DNA of 64,000 bases from assembly GCA_002197995.1 (NCBI GenBank), contig NGZR01000003.1:6510001-6574000 (forward strand). The letters are read 5' to 3'. Below are positions 35,306-47,900 of the stretch, one piece after another. The notes beneath the pieces are model-generated. The model was not told the origin of the DNA, did not search any database, and saw only the letters and a list, made by a program, of their open reading frames with translations. Numbering within the stretch: the first letter of the stretch is position 1; every line of letters begins with the position of its first letter. Origin of the DNA: Gaeumannomyces sp. JS-464 (Eukaryota > Ascomycota > Sordariomycetes > Magnaporthales > Magnaporthaceae). A program made the translations under genes and the position numbers.

Positions 35306-37820
35306 ATGTCGTCACCGTCTGACAGCAACACCGGGAATGGCCCCCAAGGCGACGGGCCGGGTGAATCCCACACGCTCTCGCTGGCCAGCGTTCTGTCACC
35401 TCCCACAGCCGCTTCTGCAGATGCCCCGCCTGTGCCTGACGGTCCGGACAGCACGCCCAACTAACCAGGGCCCGCGAAGTTCTCCCTCCTGCCGTCCGCC
35501 GTTGGGAAGCTGATCACCCCAAACGACAAGCCTTCCGGCATGGCCAGCAAAACGCAGGCGGCCGTGGGCGCAGAGGGCTCGAGGCGCACGATCCAGACGC
35601 TGTACGAGGGCCCTCCAAGGTGCCCATGCTGCAAGAACTGGGTCGAGGAGTACCCGGACGACCTGCGCGACGCCGTCGAGGAGCAGGCCGACGTTAAGCA
35701 AAAGGCGCTCGTCGTGCGCATGTGCAAGAGCCACAAGCCCGGCAAGCCGCTGGAGCTGGATTCCATTGTAGTGCAGAGCCGGTCGCTTAAGAAGACGCTC
35801 GGAGAGGTTTTCCAGGGGTATCAAGGCATCACGACCGGCCTTAAAAAGCTCGTTTTCCACGCGCCGTTCCATCCCTTCTACTACCGCTGGGGAGCTTTGG
35901 AGGCGGCCCTCGAGCGCCAGGGCCGCGGAAGCGGCCAGTTTCACGCGTCTTTTGTACGACGTCCTCAACGCAGAGCTGCGAGACACCATCACAGAGGTCG
36001 ACGACCTCGTGCAGCACGGCGTCATCACCTACCCGTTTCTTTAGTCGCTTTTTGAGCCGGGGGAGCTCGCCGTAGAGGACTCGGGCGCCGACCAGCAGTT
36101 CCACGTCGTCGAGACATGCGCCTACAACCACGAAAAGGGCTACCTGGCCGTGTCGGCCAGGTCCGTGGACTGGGACGGGGAGCGCTTCGGGTACTCGACG
36201 GCGGTCCTGGCCATCTGTGGCTTTGGCAGAACCAAACAAATCACCGAGCTCGGGATGCTCCCCGTGCGGTACCACAAAGCCGGGGAGGATGCGAAAATAA
36301 AGGCCGTCGAGCGAGGCACTAAATTTTTCAACCTTCGCGGAATGCACTACCTGGCGCACTCCGGGGTGGCTCGGCAGGAATCTGGCGAGAAACTGGTGAG
36401 CCTCTATTAACCGCTCGACAAGCCCGCTGATTTAGACAGTTTGAGTAATGCCTACCTAGTCACTGACCTCGAATAGTCTCACAGATCAACGGCCGTGTTG
36501 TTGTGGACGCGGCTGCATTCCTTCGCGCCAACAAAAAGAGGAAAATATCACTCACACCCCTCACCTCGGAAGCCCTGATACCAACAATTGACATCAAAGA
36601 CGAGGAGCACGAGCGGCCTGGTCGGGCGTTCGTATGCGGGAACTACGGTCTTGGGATACACGGCGGTCAAGTGAAGGAGCCATCGCTGTTTAGGCAAAAG
36701 GGGCAGGCTCTCGAGCTAAGTAGGTCCATTTCTGAAATTCCTATAATGAAGAAACCTGGACGACCAGCACACAACGGATCTAAAAGTTGATGGACTAACT
36801 GGACATCTCCCCGATAGGCCATGAGTTGACCAACGAGCATCTGCTTCTGTGTGCAACCCATGTGCGAGGGTACTCCCTCAAGCTGAACGACTGGGCCGAG
36901 TTTCCGGGTCGAAGACGTCGCCGACATAGCCTGGAACGACGACGGGTTCCCCAACCTAATTCTGCCCGGCGGAATAAAAAAGCTGGTCTTGGCCTTGTGG
37001 AGGGGCACTCCAAAAAAAGCTGGCCCTGGACGACATCATCGAGGGCAAGGGCCTGGGCATGATCATAATGCTGGCGGGGAGCCCCGGCACGGGCAAAACG
37101 CTGACGGCCGAGGCCGTGGCCGACAAGGCCCGCAGGCCACTGTACTTCCTAAGCGCAGGGGAGCTCGGTGACTCGGCTAATGAGGTGGAACGGCGCCTTA
37201 AGGAGGTGCTGAAGCTCACTGAACGGTGGGACGCCGTCCTGCTGTTCGATAAGTGCGACGTTTTCATCCAGGAGCGATCAATAAGAACATGAAACACAAC
37301 GAGGTCGTTGCCGTTTTTCTCCGGTAAGGCAGACAGAGCACACCCCGTTATTTTCCCCTCCCCATCACTGTTTTTTTTTTCTTTCTTCCCCCCCCCCCCC
37401 CCCCCCCCCCCCTACAAGAACTCGCCAACAGCTGCTGGGATCCGACCAGCTGACCCAACCCCCATTCGCAGGCTCCTCGAGTATTACCGCGGCATCCTGA
37501 TCATGACGGCCAACCGCGTCGGAGCCATCGACAGGGCCATGCACAGCCGGATCCACCTGACGCTGCACTACCCGGACCTGGAGCCCGCGGCCAAGGAGCG
37601 CATCTGGCAGCAGTTCGCGGCCCGGTCGGGGCTGGAGCTCGGCCTCGCCGAGGAGGACTTTTCGCGCCTCTCGCGGCTCCCGATGAACGGGCGCCAGATC
37701 AAGAACGTGGTCAAGGTCGCCGTGCTCCTGGCCACGGAAGAAAAGGAGGCGCTCGGGGCGGAGCACATCCGGACCGTGCTGCAGGCGACCGGAGAGGCCG
37801 GTGTGGATTGCGACTTTTAG
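35306..37820 (+). pseudogene. Degenerate AAA-type ATPase with N-terminal DUF7025-like region
   Basis: Starts MSSPSDSNTGNG and runs as a recognisable fungal AAA ATPase with a large N-terminal region (RTIQTLYEGPPRCPCCKNW, LVQHGVITYPFL), a middle region (LTNEHLLLCATHVRGYSLKL) and an AAA module. Walker A GSPGTGKT is at about 37080; sensor and lid parts are ILIMTANRVGAIDRAMHSRI and LPMNGRQIKNVVKVAVLLA. Damage: in-frame TAA at 35462, TAG at 36042 where the family has Trp, Walker B reading LLFDKCDVF (catalytic Glu replaced by Lys, 37251-37253), and frame slips near 35945, 36905, 37000 and 37278. An intron (37324-37471) contains a long C run. Family members are uncharacterised; the gene is almost certainly inactive. 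Confidence 0.8.
37388..37412 (+). repeat. Poly(C) run of about 25
   Basis: Pure C tract preceded by a T tract, inside the intron-like gap of the AAA pseudogene. Length is error-prone in any sequencing method. Confidence 0.8.
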
Positions 37821-38458
37821 GGGTCTCATGGTTGTTGTCATGTGTCTTAACTTGATGTTTCGGTAGTCGTGAATAACGTCAAATGTTTTTCTCAAATCTG
37901 TTGGCAACGGAGAATAGCAGTGACAGCCGGGAAGATCGACAGCCCCAGATACTACCGGCCATCCCATAAATGATTGATCGGCTGCGCTCTTGTCACGTCA
38001 CTGGGTATTCTTGTATGACACCCACGGAATCTGCCGGATAACACTATATCTGGCCCCTTTGGATAGGGGAGGTGGCTTGTTCTTCCTTTGTCCACTTCCT
38101 CCACGGAGGTTCAAGATACTCGTAGATGGTGCCCAGGTGGTGCCTACACCTAGGCACATACCCAGGCACGTTCGTACCCCTCGGTCGACTTGGGACAGCA
38201 AGCAGTTGCGTACCACTCCCGTGAAAGCGCCTGAAAGAACCATTAGCTGCCGGAACGACAAAACCATACGTCACTTCACTGGATGCCACACGTACTATTG
38301 AGGCCGCACTGGTTCTCGCAAACCGGCCACGAAATGTTAAGCATAGCTCACCGGAAAGATTTGGCGATCCTCCATCTTTCCCCTCCGGTCCAACTAGACG
38401 TAATCGACACCTTCCACATTGGGTCGTTGAAGGCATTCCCAATGGTGCCGTGTTTTTC
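37821..38458. other. Intergenic, nothing supported
   Basis: Between the AAA pseudogene and the 5S relic; no coding or RNA feature recognised. Confidence 0.4.
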
Positions 38459-38537
38459 AATCCGGCCCTCACTGGTTTTGACTAGGGGAGAGCAGACGGG
38501 ATCCCGCATATTCCGGTGGGTACGGTCGGTCGTATGT
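38459..38537 (-). pseudogene. Truncated 5S rRNA copy (5' two thirds)
   Basis: On the minus strand the sequence opens ACATACGACC, followed by GGGATCCCGTCTGCTCTCCC and CCAGTGAGGGCCGGATT, the standard landmarks of fungal 5S rRNA in correct order and spacing. Similarity stops at about base 79. The expected 3' part (GTAGTTGGGTCGGTGAC and the closing TGTATGT strand) is absent, so the terminal helix and box C are missing. Differences also occur in the first third. Dispersed 5S genes and relics are usual in filamentous ascomycetes. Confidence 0.75.
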
Positions 38538-38553
38538 GGCTGTGTTTCTCTAC

Positions 38554-38685
38554 CCCCTGAAGTGCCGTTAGACCTCAGCGGCCCGAATAGGAACAGGATC
38601 CCAGAATTTATCCCTGCTGGCAATATTTGGTTAGTCGAGGGGAGGGGATCTGCAGTCTGACTGAGGCCTAACGGCACTCTAGGGG
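38554..38685. repeat. Small element with imperfect 25-bp terminal inverted repeats
   Basis: The left end CCCCTGAAGTGCCGTTAGAC and right end GCCTAACGGCACTCTAGGGG pair as inverted repeats over about 25 bp with about 3 mismatches, enclosing roughly 80 bp. The size and structure fit a MITE-like non-autonomous element or a large hairpin. A clear target duplication is not visible (TA on one side, AT on the other). It abuts the 5S relic. Confidence 0.55.
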
Positions 38686-39895
38686 ATGGGCTGTCTTCTA
38701 CTCAAGGGGTGGTGGGAAGCTGGATCCCCAGGCGGAGCATGAAGAACTCAATGCTCAATGCACCTGGAGAACCGGCCCTGGAAAAGCACACGCTCATGGA
38801 TCATCTACGTCTCAGAAAACTGCGGGAAGAGATGTTCTCACAGCCGAGTATCTCGTCTTATCAAGCCTTGGCACGTCGTTGGAGGCGAAAGATTTATGCT
38901 TTATGCCCAGATATAAATCTACTAGAGAATACCCTAGCCTCCTGGGCTTTCCCCATCCCATGTCCAGCAGCCAGCCAATCGAGGACCAGAGTGGGGAGTG
39001 CTCAACAGGGAAATAACACAAAAGGACAAATGACAAATGGAAGTGTAAAAGTTAAGGTTAGAAAAATCGGCCTAAAGCCCTCCTCTTTCATTGTTTGGCT
39101 ACGGTTTCTCGTCCGAGAGCCACAAGAATGTCCAGAGCTAGAGGTAATATCCAACTAGCTCGGCAAAATGTACTAGACCAATAGATATTAGATGTTGCCG
39201 GCCCAGGCAAGGTCAGATTAGACCACTCCAGAGTCTGCAGAGGCCAAGCCATGTCCCGGAAAACAGGGAGTAAGGCAAGACCGGGGATTCAAGAAAAAGA
39301 AAAAAGAGAGAAAGAAAGAGGAAAAAAGCCAAGAGATGACAAACAACCGATACACGCCAAGCACCAAGAAGATCGACTAAGAACCGGGAACGACCGCTTG
39401 TGCCAGACACGCATGATCGAGAGCCAAAGGGGGAGGTATCGTCATGCAAAAAAGGAAATCATGCCAAACAGATGAGAGACGTAAAGAAACGCGAAAACAT
39501 GGTGGTCCCAGGGCGCTCCTATATCCACACAAGGTGAACAGGAACGCGGCTGGATGGGGCGACTTGGTGTATGGGAGGACGGGGAGTGACCAACAAGCGG
39601 CCGATGCAATGGCCAAAGATAACCAAGAACGCCGAGAAATTTTTTTGCACCGCAACCAAGAAGATAGGAGAGATGAGAAAAAAGATAGGGAAAGAATAGA
39701 GAAAATAAGAAAAGGTCCAGAACCCTGTCCCCGTTGTATAAAAAGCGCCAGATGGGTATATATGTCATATCCTGTCCAAATCCATCACCACCACATGTCG
39801 CACCGGGCACCATGAGCGCAGAGTGAAGAAGCTCATCATAAAAAAGGGCTCTGCTGCTAGCAATCCGCCCTCCCCGTTCGAGCCCTCCCGTCCTC
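38686..39895. other. 3' flank of the homeobox gene, no supported gene
   Basis: 1.2 kb. An AG-rich stretch (39280-39720) on the plus strand is C/T-rich on the transcribed minus strand and is probably the 3' untranslated region of the homeobox gene. A 150-codon plus-strand frame at 38709-39158 has no recognisable motif. Confidence 0.4.
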
Positions 39896-41949
39896 TCACT
39901 GAGGAGCGCCGTGGTGGACGCTCTCAGGTGAAAGGCTGGCGGGATCGACGTGGTCGAAGTGCACAAGCTGGTTCATGTCCATCTCGGCTTGGCTAGGCTC
40001 CGCAAATGCAGGCGAATGTGGGTGCATGGGCAGGTTGAGCGTGTGCTTCGAGTACATCTCATTCAGGCCGGTGCCGTCGTCGGAGATGGCTGACGAATCG
40101 CCTTGCATCGGGTAGATATCAGCAGAAGAGCTGCGGCCCAGCATGCCCAGCGGGGGCGACTGATCGACGATGGCCGGGTCGGCGCTCCCGAACGAGATCG
40201 GGGAGACAGACTGGGGCACCGAGAGGTTTGTGGCGTTCATCATGGGCGACAGGAAAGTGCTGCTGTACGGTGTGTTGAAGCTCGACGCCGGCAGCGGCGT
40301 GTTCTCGGGGGCCTGCGAGAAGAACCCGGGGCTGTTGTACTCGGACGGAGACGGGGCTGTGGTTGCCGACATGGGGTACTGGCGCATGTCCAAGCCGAAG
40401 CCGGCCTGGGTGTCGATGCGGAGGCCAGGCCCTGCCGGGGAAATCGGGTGTGGTGTCTGCGGAACAGGCGAGAAGATGCTGGGGCTGTGGGGCTGCGCCT
40501 GCGACTCGCCGGGATGCTGGATGTAAAACGACGGCATCGGGGTCTGCAGCATGGAGAAGTCGACTGCGAGCGGCACGGACCGACTACGCTGCCTCTTGTG
40601 GCCGGGCCCGCGCATGCCGGGATGAACACCCGTGATACCCCACTGGGACTCCTGGAACATGCCAACATGGGGTTGGGCAAAGTTGGGCTGCGAAGACGGG
40701 CGGTTGGTCGGGGAGACGGGCGCGGACACGGGCATCTGGTGGGCCATGGGGTCGGCGAACTGCATCGGGTTGTGGCGGTTCATGAAGGACTCGAGCGAGA
40801 CCAGCTTGGCGAGCTGACCGCTGAGGACCTTGGGGTTGCCGCCGAGGTGGTGCACCATGCACTGAGACGCCTGCTGGTCCTCGGTGAAGTCGCCGCACTG
40901 GAAGAAGCCGTTCGAGGTCGGGGATTGGTCCATGAAGAAGCTGGGCGGCCGGTTGAGCTCGATGACGATGCCACCAAACTTGTTCGGGTCGTCGCTGTTC
41001 TCGACGCAGATGCTCTTGATGCACGAGAAGTGGTACTCGATCTTGTACCCGGCCTGCTCATTGTTGATGTAGTACGTCATGGTGCACTTGTCGGGCGAGT
41101 AGAAGACGATCAGATCCATCGTGTTCTGGCCCACACGCGTCCACTTGCCGATGCTCAGAGAGCGGCAGGTCAGATGGTGAATCACTGTCGTCAGACGCGT
41201 TAGCATTGCCATCGCTCGCAGGTGGGACACGCGCCGTTCTGGGTCATCCTTCTTATCATCCACTTACAGACTTTGCTCGGGCCTCCCTGCTCCCCAGGCA
41301 TGAGCATGCTGCTCTGGCCATAGGGCATCATTCCGCGTCCGAGGAAAGCACCAGGGAAGCCCTTGCCGGACTCCATGGCCTGCATTGCCAGGTAAGCACG
41401 CATCGACTCGGGAATGCTGTCGATGTCCTCGCCAGTCTCCAGGCTCTTCTTGGCCATCAGCTTTATCTTGGCACGCCTATGTCCCCATCGCGCGTTAGCT
41501 ACCACAAACCTTGATTCATCCCAGATTGCACCCATGTTGGTTTGAACGAGCCAAGGCAATTCTCACCTGTTCTGGAACCAGATCTGGACAGACCTCTCGG
41601 TCATGTTGATCTCCTCAGCAATCCTCTCGCGAACAAGTGCTGCGGGGGTAGGGTTCTTGTTGAACTCCATCTCCAGGGTTGTCAGCTGATCCTGAGTGGC
41701 GCGCTGGCGCTTCTGGTTCTTCTGCTGCTGGGTCAGGGTGCTCTTGCGCGGCGGGCGGCGAGAGGCCGACGACTGAGGGGTCGAGCCCGAGGCCGAGGGC
41801 GATGGCGTCTGGTTGGACTTGTTGGGCACGGCTGAGACGGGGGTGGGGATGGACGAGTCCCCGCCGTTGTTGGCATCCTCGACCTTGATCGGGCCCAGCT
41901 CGCCGCCGAGCGAGTGAACGCCCAGCGGCATGTCGACCTCGGTGGCCAT
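39896..41949 (-). CDS. Homeobox transcription factor, HTF1/HOX2-like
   Basis: Three exons (41949-41567, 41476-41268, 41184-39896) join in phase into 626 residues, with no frame defects. The homeodomain is at about residues 76-135 ([18 protein letters not shown], then helix 3 [14 protein letters not shown]). The first intron splits the conserved Arg pair of helix 3. A conserved region after the homeodomain ([39 protein letters not shown]) is characteristic of the fungal Pah1/Hoy1/HTF1 group. The C-terminus is Pro/Ser-rich. By recalled similarity it matches Magnaporthe HTF1 (HOX2), needed for conidium formation. Expected nuclear and sequence-specific. Preceded by an unusually long gene-free region. 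Confidence 0.92.
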
Positions 41950-44900
41950 TTCGGGCGCGTCGAGGAGGATGTGGTGGGTGGCGGATTGAAGGGGGTCCGC
42001 GAAACTGCAGTTCGGATGCTGTGTGCCGACAGCGTCCTTCCAAGATGGGGTGAAGGAGACGACGAGATATCCCCCGAAAGGATAGAATACGAGCACAATA
42101 TCAACCGATTAAGCCTCGAGAGATCCAGCAAATCGAGCGGGTTGGGGTTGGTGTTGATAAGATGGTTGATTGTATGTTTCGGGGTTATTCGGTCGTCGCG
42201 TGGCCCAGAAAGCTCGGGTCCCAGCAGCTACGCGAAGTCGTCGACCGTCGATCAAGAGCCTTAATGGCGATGCTAGGGAACGTGCTGAAGGAGCGTGGTC
42301 CTTGCCTTAAGGAGCGATGCCTATGGGGCAGGTTCAAAGGACTGCGTCGACTACCGGGGGGCGGCCCGCGTGCGGTGTGGAACCTCCAAAGAGATAGTCG
42401 TCAAGCTGTTTAAGCCAAAGGAAGGTAATGGACGCCCGGAATGAGTGACGGGGTCCGAATGGGCTCAAAAGGTGGAATTAATGGGTTTCCAAGGGAATGA
42501 CTGCGGTGAGAAGAAAAAGAAGAGGCGAAAGAAAAAGGAGGAGTGGGAGGGGAAAGAGAGCAGTCTCGGGATAAGCGGGAGACTGGCGATCACGGCTGGG
42601 AAGAGAAGGGGACAGAAAAAAAAAAAAAAAAAAAAAGAGGAGTCGAAAAAAGGAGCGTGAGGGGGGCGGGCGGCTTTGAAAAAGACGAAAAGGGCAGGAC
42701 CAGATGGGGCGCAGGCAGAACGGCCGCCAAACGGAAAAGGAGACTAGGGAAAAAAGCAAAAGAAAAAAAAGAAAAAAAGGAACGGACAGGGCGGCTCACC
42801 AGGCCTGAGGGACCCCTGTCGGACCTGTGGTGATGCAGTGAGCCGTCCCCACCTCCGTGCCAGGCCAGCCAGACTGACCAGACCACGGGCTGCCGCGCAG
42901 GACCAGAGTCGGACGAGTGAGAGCGCTTGCCTGCGTCCCACACCCACACACCATAAACACGGCAGCTGGACCCAACAGGAAAGATGCGCCGCGCATGCCG
43001 TTCCCATGGATGCCCTGCCCGGAGCGTGCTGTGCCAGTCCGATTCGAGTGCGGTTCTGGCCGACGGCAGGCAGCACACGGCAGATATTGTTTTCTGTTTG
43101 GGCGCATTGGCTTCGTCCAAAGAGACAGCCATATGCCTGCCTGTCCCGTCTGTTTTTGTCGTGGTGGCGCACGCACCTAAAAAAGCGCAGCACACCCAAC
43201 GCGTCGGTCAGGAACATCCCATCCATCCCATCCATCAGCAAACGAACGAACGCTCGACTGGGACTTGTCGCGGGCCACGGACGGCTAGACCAATCCATCA
43301 ACCCCATCCGCCTATTTTTTTTTTTATTTTTTTTCGCAGCACGCTGGATCCCGGCACAAGCCAGGCACCAGGGGTGGGGAGCAGAGGGCTTGGGGTGGTG
43401 CGTGGCGTCAGAGGGGGGGAGGACAACGGATCCATGGTGCCGCACAGTGCGGTACCTGGCCAATCCGCACAGGACTGTGCCCCGAACCCCTTTTTTTGTG
43501 TTCGCTCTCCACAATTATGGCTGGTACTCCCGAACTTGTGCAGAGAAGTTGAGGCACAGAGGACACGCATAACAGTAAGTAGGCTGGATGGAGGGCATCG
43601 CGCGTTCTGTTCGCCCACCTGCTCTACGTTCCCTTGAGAGGGAAAGGCGAGCGCTCGGATACGAAAGCTTCTTGATCCAAGCAGGCTAGCCAGCCAAAGC
43701 ATATTTCTTTGCCAACGCAAGCACCATGCTGCGCTTGATCGTTTCCGGAGCTTCCGTTGCGCCCTGTTTTTTCCCATTGTGCCACACCACTACAGCCTTC
43801 AGGTCCCTGAGCCTTGGCTCTCTCCCTCGTCTTCCGACATCCGGCCACGAGACCATCACAAGCGTGACCAACAAAATCGCCATCACCCATCCGAGCTGAG
43901 ACGACTGGACACCGCATCGGCTTGGGCTGGCCGCCCCCCACCAAAAGCCGGGTTTGCCCTTCGGAGGAGTCTTCCGTTGCATCCAGTCCGGAGCAGGTCA
44001 ATGCATGTACCAGCCAGCCCCCTGGCAGATGGGGAGCACCGCATGAGAAACAGACTCACATCCAAGGCAGGGGTGGGCTCGTGGGCGGCCAAGGGCAGGC
44101 CCAGCTTGTACAGTAGAGAGCAAGAGAGACAAGACAGGAGATCGTCGGCTTACCCAGCGAGGATCCGCTCATGCTCTCATGGGTTTTGCTCGAAGAGAAA
44201 AGGAAGGAAGAAGAAAAGACGCCAAATCAACAGAAGATCCTCTGTCAATAAACAGCAGACCCGGACCGCAACATGGGACGACGCCGCGAGACGCCATCCC
44301 CATCCATCAAAGCTGAAGGGTTTTGGTCAGATTCCCTGGCCTGGTATCTCGAACGTTCGTGAAGACCCGGCTCGTGCACTTACCACCCACTTGACCGCAT
44401 TTGACGCGCTGGTGTCATGGAGGACTGACGTGCAAAAGAAAAGAAAAGCTGCAGACTCGCAGAGCACACACCGGCTGGTGTCAGGCTAGCCCGACCAGGG
44501 CTCTCTCTCACTCACTCTCTCTCCCCTGGTCGCACTCGACTGACTCTTGACTCTTGACTCCGATCACCACCTCGCTCAGGCAGGAGATCTGCCGGGATCC
44601 CCTGGCTGGTGCAGGCGGAGCCACGGTCACACACGCACTGTCTGGCCGATGAGGAGGACAGTGTGCGAGTGCCGTCGCGCTACGAAGTTGGGGGCGTTTT
44701 TGGCATGCACCGTATGTACCCACCACCCCTGCTCGCCGCCTTTTTTCGGTCACGTCTTGGGCTCCAATGCCTGCCCTGGCGCCTGGGCGGGCTGGGGCTG
44801 CTGCTCTTTGCTCTCCAACATTCCATTCCCACAGAGAGAAGGGAAGAAGCGAGTTCTGCGCGTTTCGATGGGGTCCCGCCCCAGCCCTGGGTTTTGCCTC

Positions 44901-47900
44901 TTGGCTCGGCGAGGAGCGTGGTGGGCTCTCTCTCCAGTCCATTGTTATGCGCTCCTCGCGCCGCGGTTTTTGTGCAAAGGACGCCCGGAAGGAGAGGAGG
45001 GCCCCTCCCAGCGCGTCATGTTCCCCTAGGCCGATGGCCGGCGGTGTGGGGACAGAGGTGGAAAGGGCGGGCGAGTCGAGCAAGCCAAACCCAGCCTTCC
45101 TTCCCATCCACCGAAGGAAAATGCCGTGGAATCGAGCCACCACCGTGAGTGACAGAAATGCTACACAGTGATTGACAGGCGGAGCCAGTCAAGTCTGACT
45201 TGGACGCTGTCGGCCAACAGCCACACAGCCCGTAGCACCGTCCCGTGCCCCGGGCAAAGCAAGTCCCAAGAGGCGTTGAGTCCCAACAGCATGATGCATC
45301 ATGCCGGGCACGGTTAGGCGTGCATGGACGTTTGGACATGTGAATACAGTTGTTTCCTCTCCGTCCACGTCCGTGCCTTTCATAGTGCACGCGTATGTAA
45401 GCTGTCGCCCAGGTCGAGGCCGCGCATAGCCCCCGGGACTTGTTCGTTACACATCCGCACATAGCCACCAACAGGGACCCGTCCCCGCCGTCGCTGGAAC
45501 CAATGAAGGCCGTAAAACGCTGGCCGAGAGGTCCGGTTTTTTTTGTTTTTTCGGTTGGTTTTTTTTTTCTGTCGCCACCATCCCAACGCTGCGGGTTTGC
45601 TCCGCTAAAGAACCTGAAAAGCAGGCTTGGTGGGCGGAGGGTATCACGGTGCCTGTCCCGATATGAGCTCTGACTGGTCCGGGCAAGCCCCCCATCCGTC
45701 CCTAGACAGCCCCAGCTGCACAAATCGCGTCCTGTCGGGCGAGCGCCCGCCCCGGTTCGCCCTGTCAGGCGACGACGCTCTTTGTCACTCTCAGAAAGAA
45801 TTCGTCTGGAAAAAGGGGGGGACAACAGCACCGCCCTTTGTGTGGGGTGATGGTCCAGCGCATGCCGCGTCGGCCAATCGCATGTGTTTGCTGCGCTGCC
45901 AGTTTCCACGAATAATGGTCCGCAAGCCGTGAGAACGGGCAGAAAAGGGGTGGCCGCCAAGACCCGCCTTGCATGCACCCATTCATGCTGACTGATTCCC
46001 GATACCGACAGGAAAGCCGCTGAATGGACAAGTGGCAAGTGGCAGGTGCGTGCACGGGTTACGTAGAGCTAGCAGGATATCGATTTTGTCGCTCCATGGC
46101 CATCATGGAAATGTCTCGAGGTGGCCCAAAGAAAGGGTCTCCTCACCCTCAGCGACGCTAAACCGGCCGTCTCTGCTGGGCGCCACAGGTTCACGTCCAG
46201 TCCGCATCCCCAAACGCCCGGTGTGGCAACGGATGTCACTTGTTGCTTGACCGTTGTTTTTTTTTCTCCCATCAGCTCGCCATCTGCTTTCTTTTTTTCG
46301 GCCCCGGTTGGCTTCCCGTTGGGACTGGCATTTATATTTGGCAGCCCGCGTGTTATTTTTCTGCAGCCAGCACCGCTCCCGTTCTTTTGTTAGCTGCGCC
46401 AACCATCGGCTCAGGTCTCGCTTGGCCTGGGCACCGGCAGGCCCCAGGTACCCGCATAAGCGTCGAGCTTCCTACTGGGCAGACGCTGCCGCCATGGAGC
46501 GAGGGTCGCTGTCAGCTGCTGGCCTGTGCATGTGCCTGTGCCTGTGACCCCTCCTCCTCCTGCAGTGTGAGCGCGCCGCCGGTCTGCACAGACGCACAGC
46601 TGGACAGGACAGGGCAGGGCAGGGCAGGACGGGGCCCGTGTTGGTTGGCTGCGGATTGGAGGCTGACCTGGCCGGACCCGGTGTTGTGTGCCCCCCAGAC
46701 CAGACAGACAACAGGATACGACCCACACACAGTACGCATGATGCAGAATTCCATGATGGACGAGCGGTGCCCTTTTTTTGCTAAGTTTGTTCCTGCAGCT
46801 GCAGCCGCACCGGCGCTTATTCCGCCGCGATTTCGATAGCGCTGAGAAGGTGAAAGCATGCCCTCACAAAAGGAAAGAAGACGAAAATCCGTCCATGCCA
46901 TCCTTGCCCGGCTAGGATCTGGACCCCGCGGGGGCCCGTTGGCACCTCTCTTGGCCCTCGTCCCGTGGCCGGGAGGTCTAGTAAGAAAAAAAAAACGGCA
47001 TCGATTTTTTGTGTCCCGACAGGGCGATGGCGTTGTTGGGGCCGTCCGACGCCCGATCCCGTTCAATGGTTCACCTTGCCTACCACCAGACAGACCCCAG
47101 TCGTACAGTACGGGGGAACAAACGACGGGGGCTTTTTTTTTTTGCGGGGGGGCGGGCAGCATGCGCGCATGCACAACGATGTACTGTACAATGCACCGCC
47201 CAACGAACCAAACGGGAGCCCTGTGCTGCGTCAGGCGAAGGACCCAACCGACCCCACGAGAAAAAAAAGAAGGGAAGAAAAAAAGGGGGCGGGCGGGCTG
47301 CGTGTTACGGTGAGTGGGCTCACAGATCGGTGAGCCCTTTTCCTTCGCTCCCCAGTGGAGCGGCCGACGAACATGACCCCTGCAGGGCGACGTCGCATGG
47401 GCCTACCTGTCGGAGTGGGATAAGGGATGAACAGACGGACGATGGGATTCCCCAAGAGGCACAGCCGGCCGAGTGGCAGGAGTGCTGTCAATAATGTAGG
47501 GCAAGAGGGAGGGTGCCCGAAATAGGCGGGGACGGACGCGGCAGCAGCAGCAGTCATCAATCAATCAATCATCCACACAGCCATATCAAGCAAGGAACCA
47601 CACCACCCTCGAGACTCGACTTGACGGCTCGTATATCGAGCGAATTGGCCGGCAAAAGCGCGTGTGTGTTACAGCTCGAGAGAAGCAGCAGCACACACAG
47701 ACATTGCCCATGCCGGACCGTGCCGGGTCGGTCAAGCATAGAGTCTGGACGACCACACGACTCAGAGATTGGCATCCCCAGTCAGCCTGCCTGCCTGCCT
47801 GTTTCGTCTATTTCCCCTTTTTTTTTCCTTCCCTTTCGTCTGTCCTTGGACCTCAGGCACTTAACTCTTGGCTTCGCCGCATTCCAGGCCCGGCCCCATA

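Noticed and set aside
38709..39158. 150-codon plus-strand frame in the 3' flank of the homeobox gene
   Set aside because: No motif, weak codon bias, and position within the probable 3' untranslated region.
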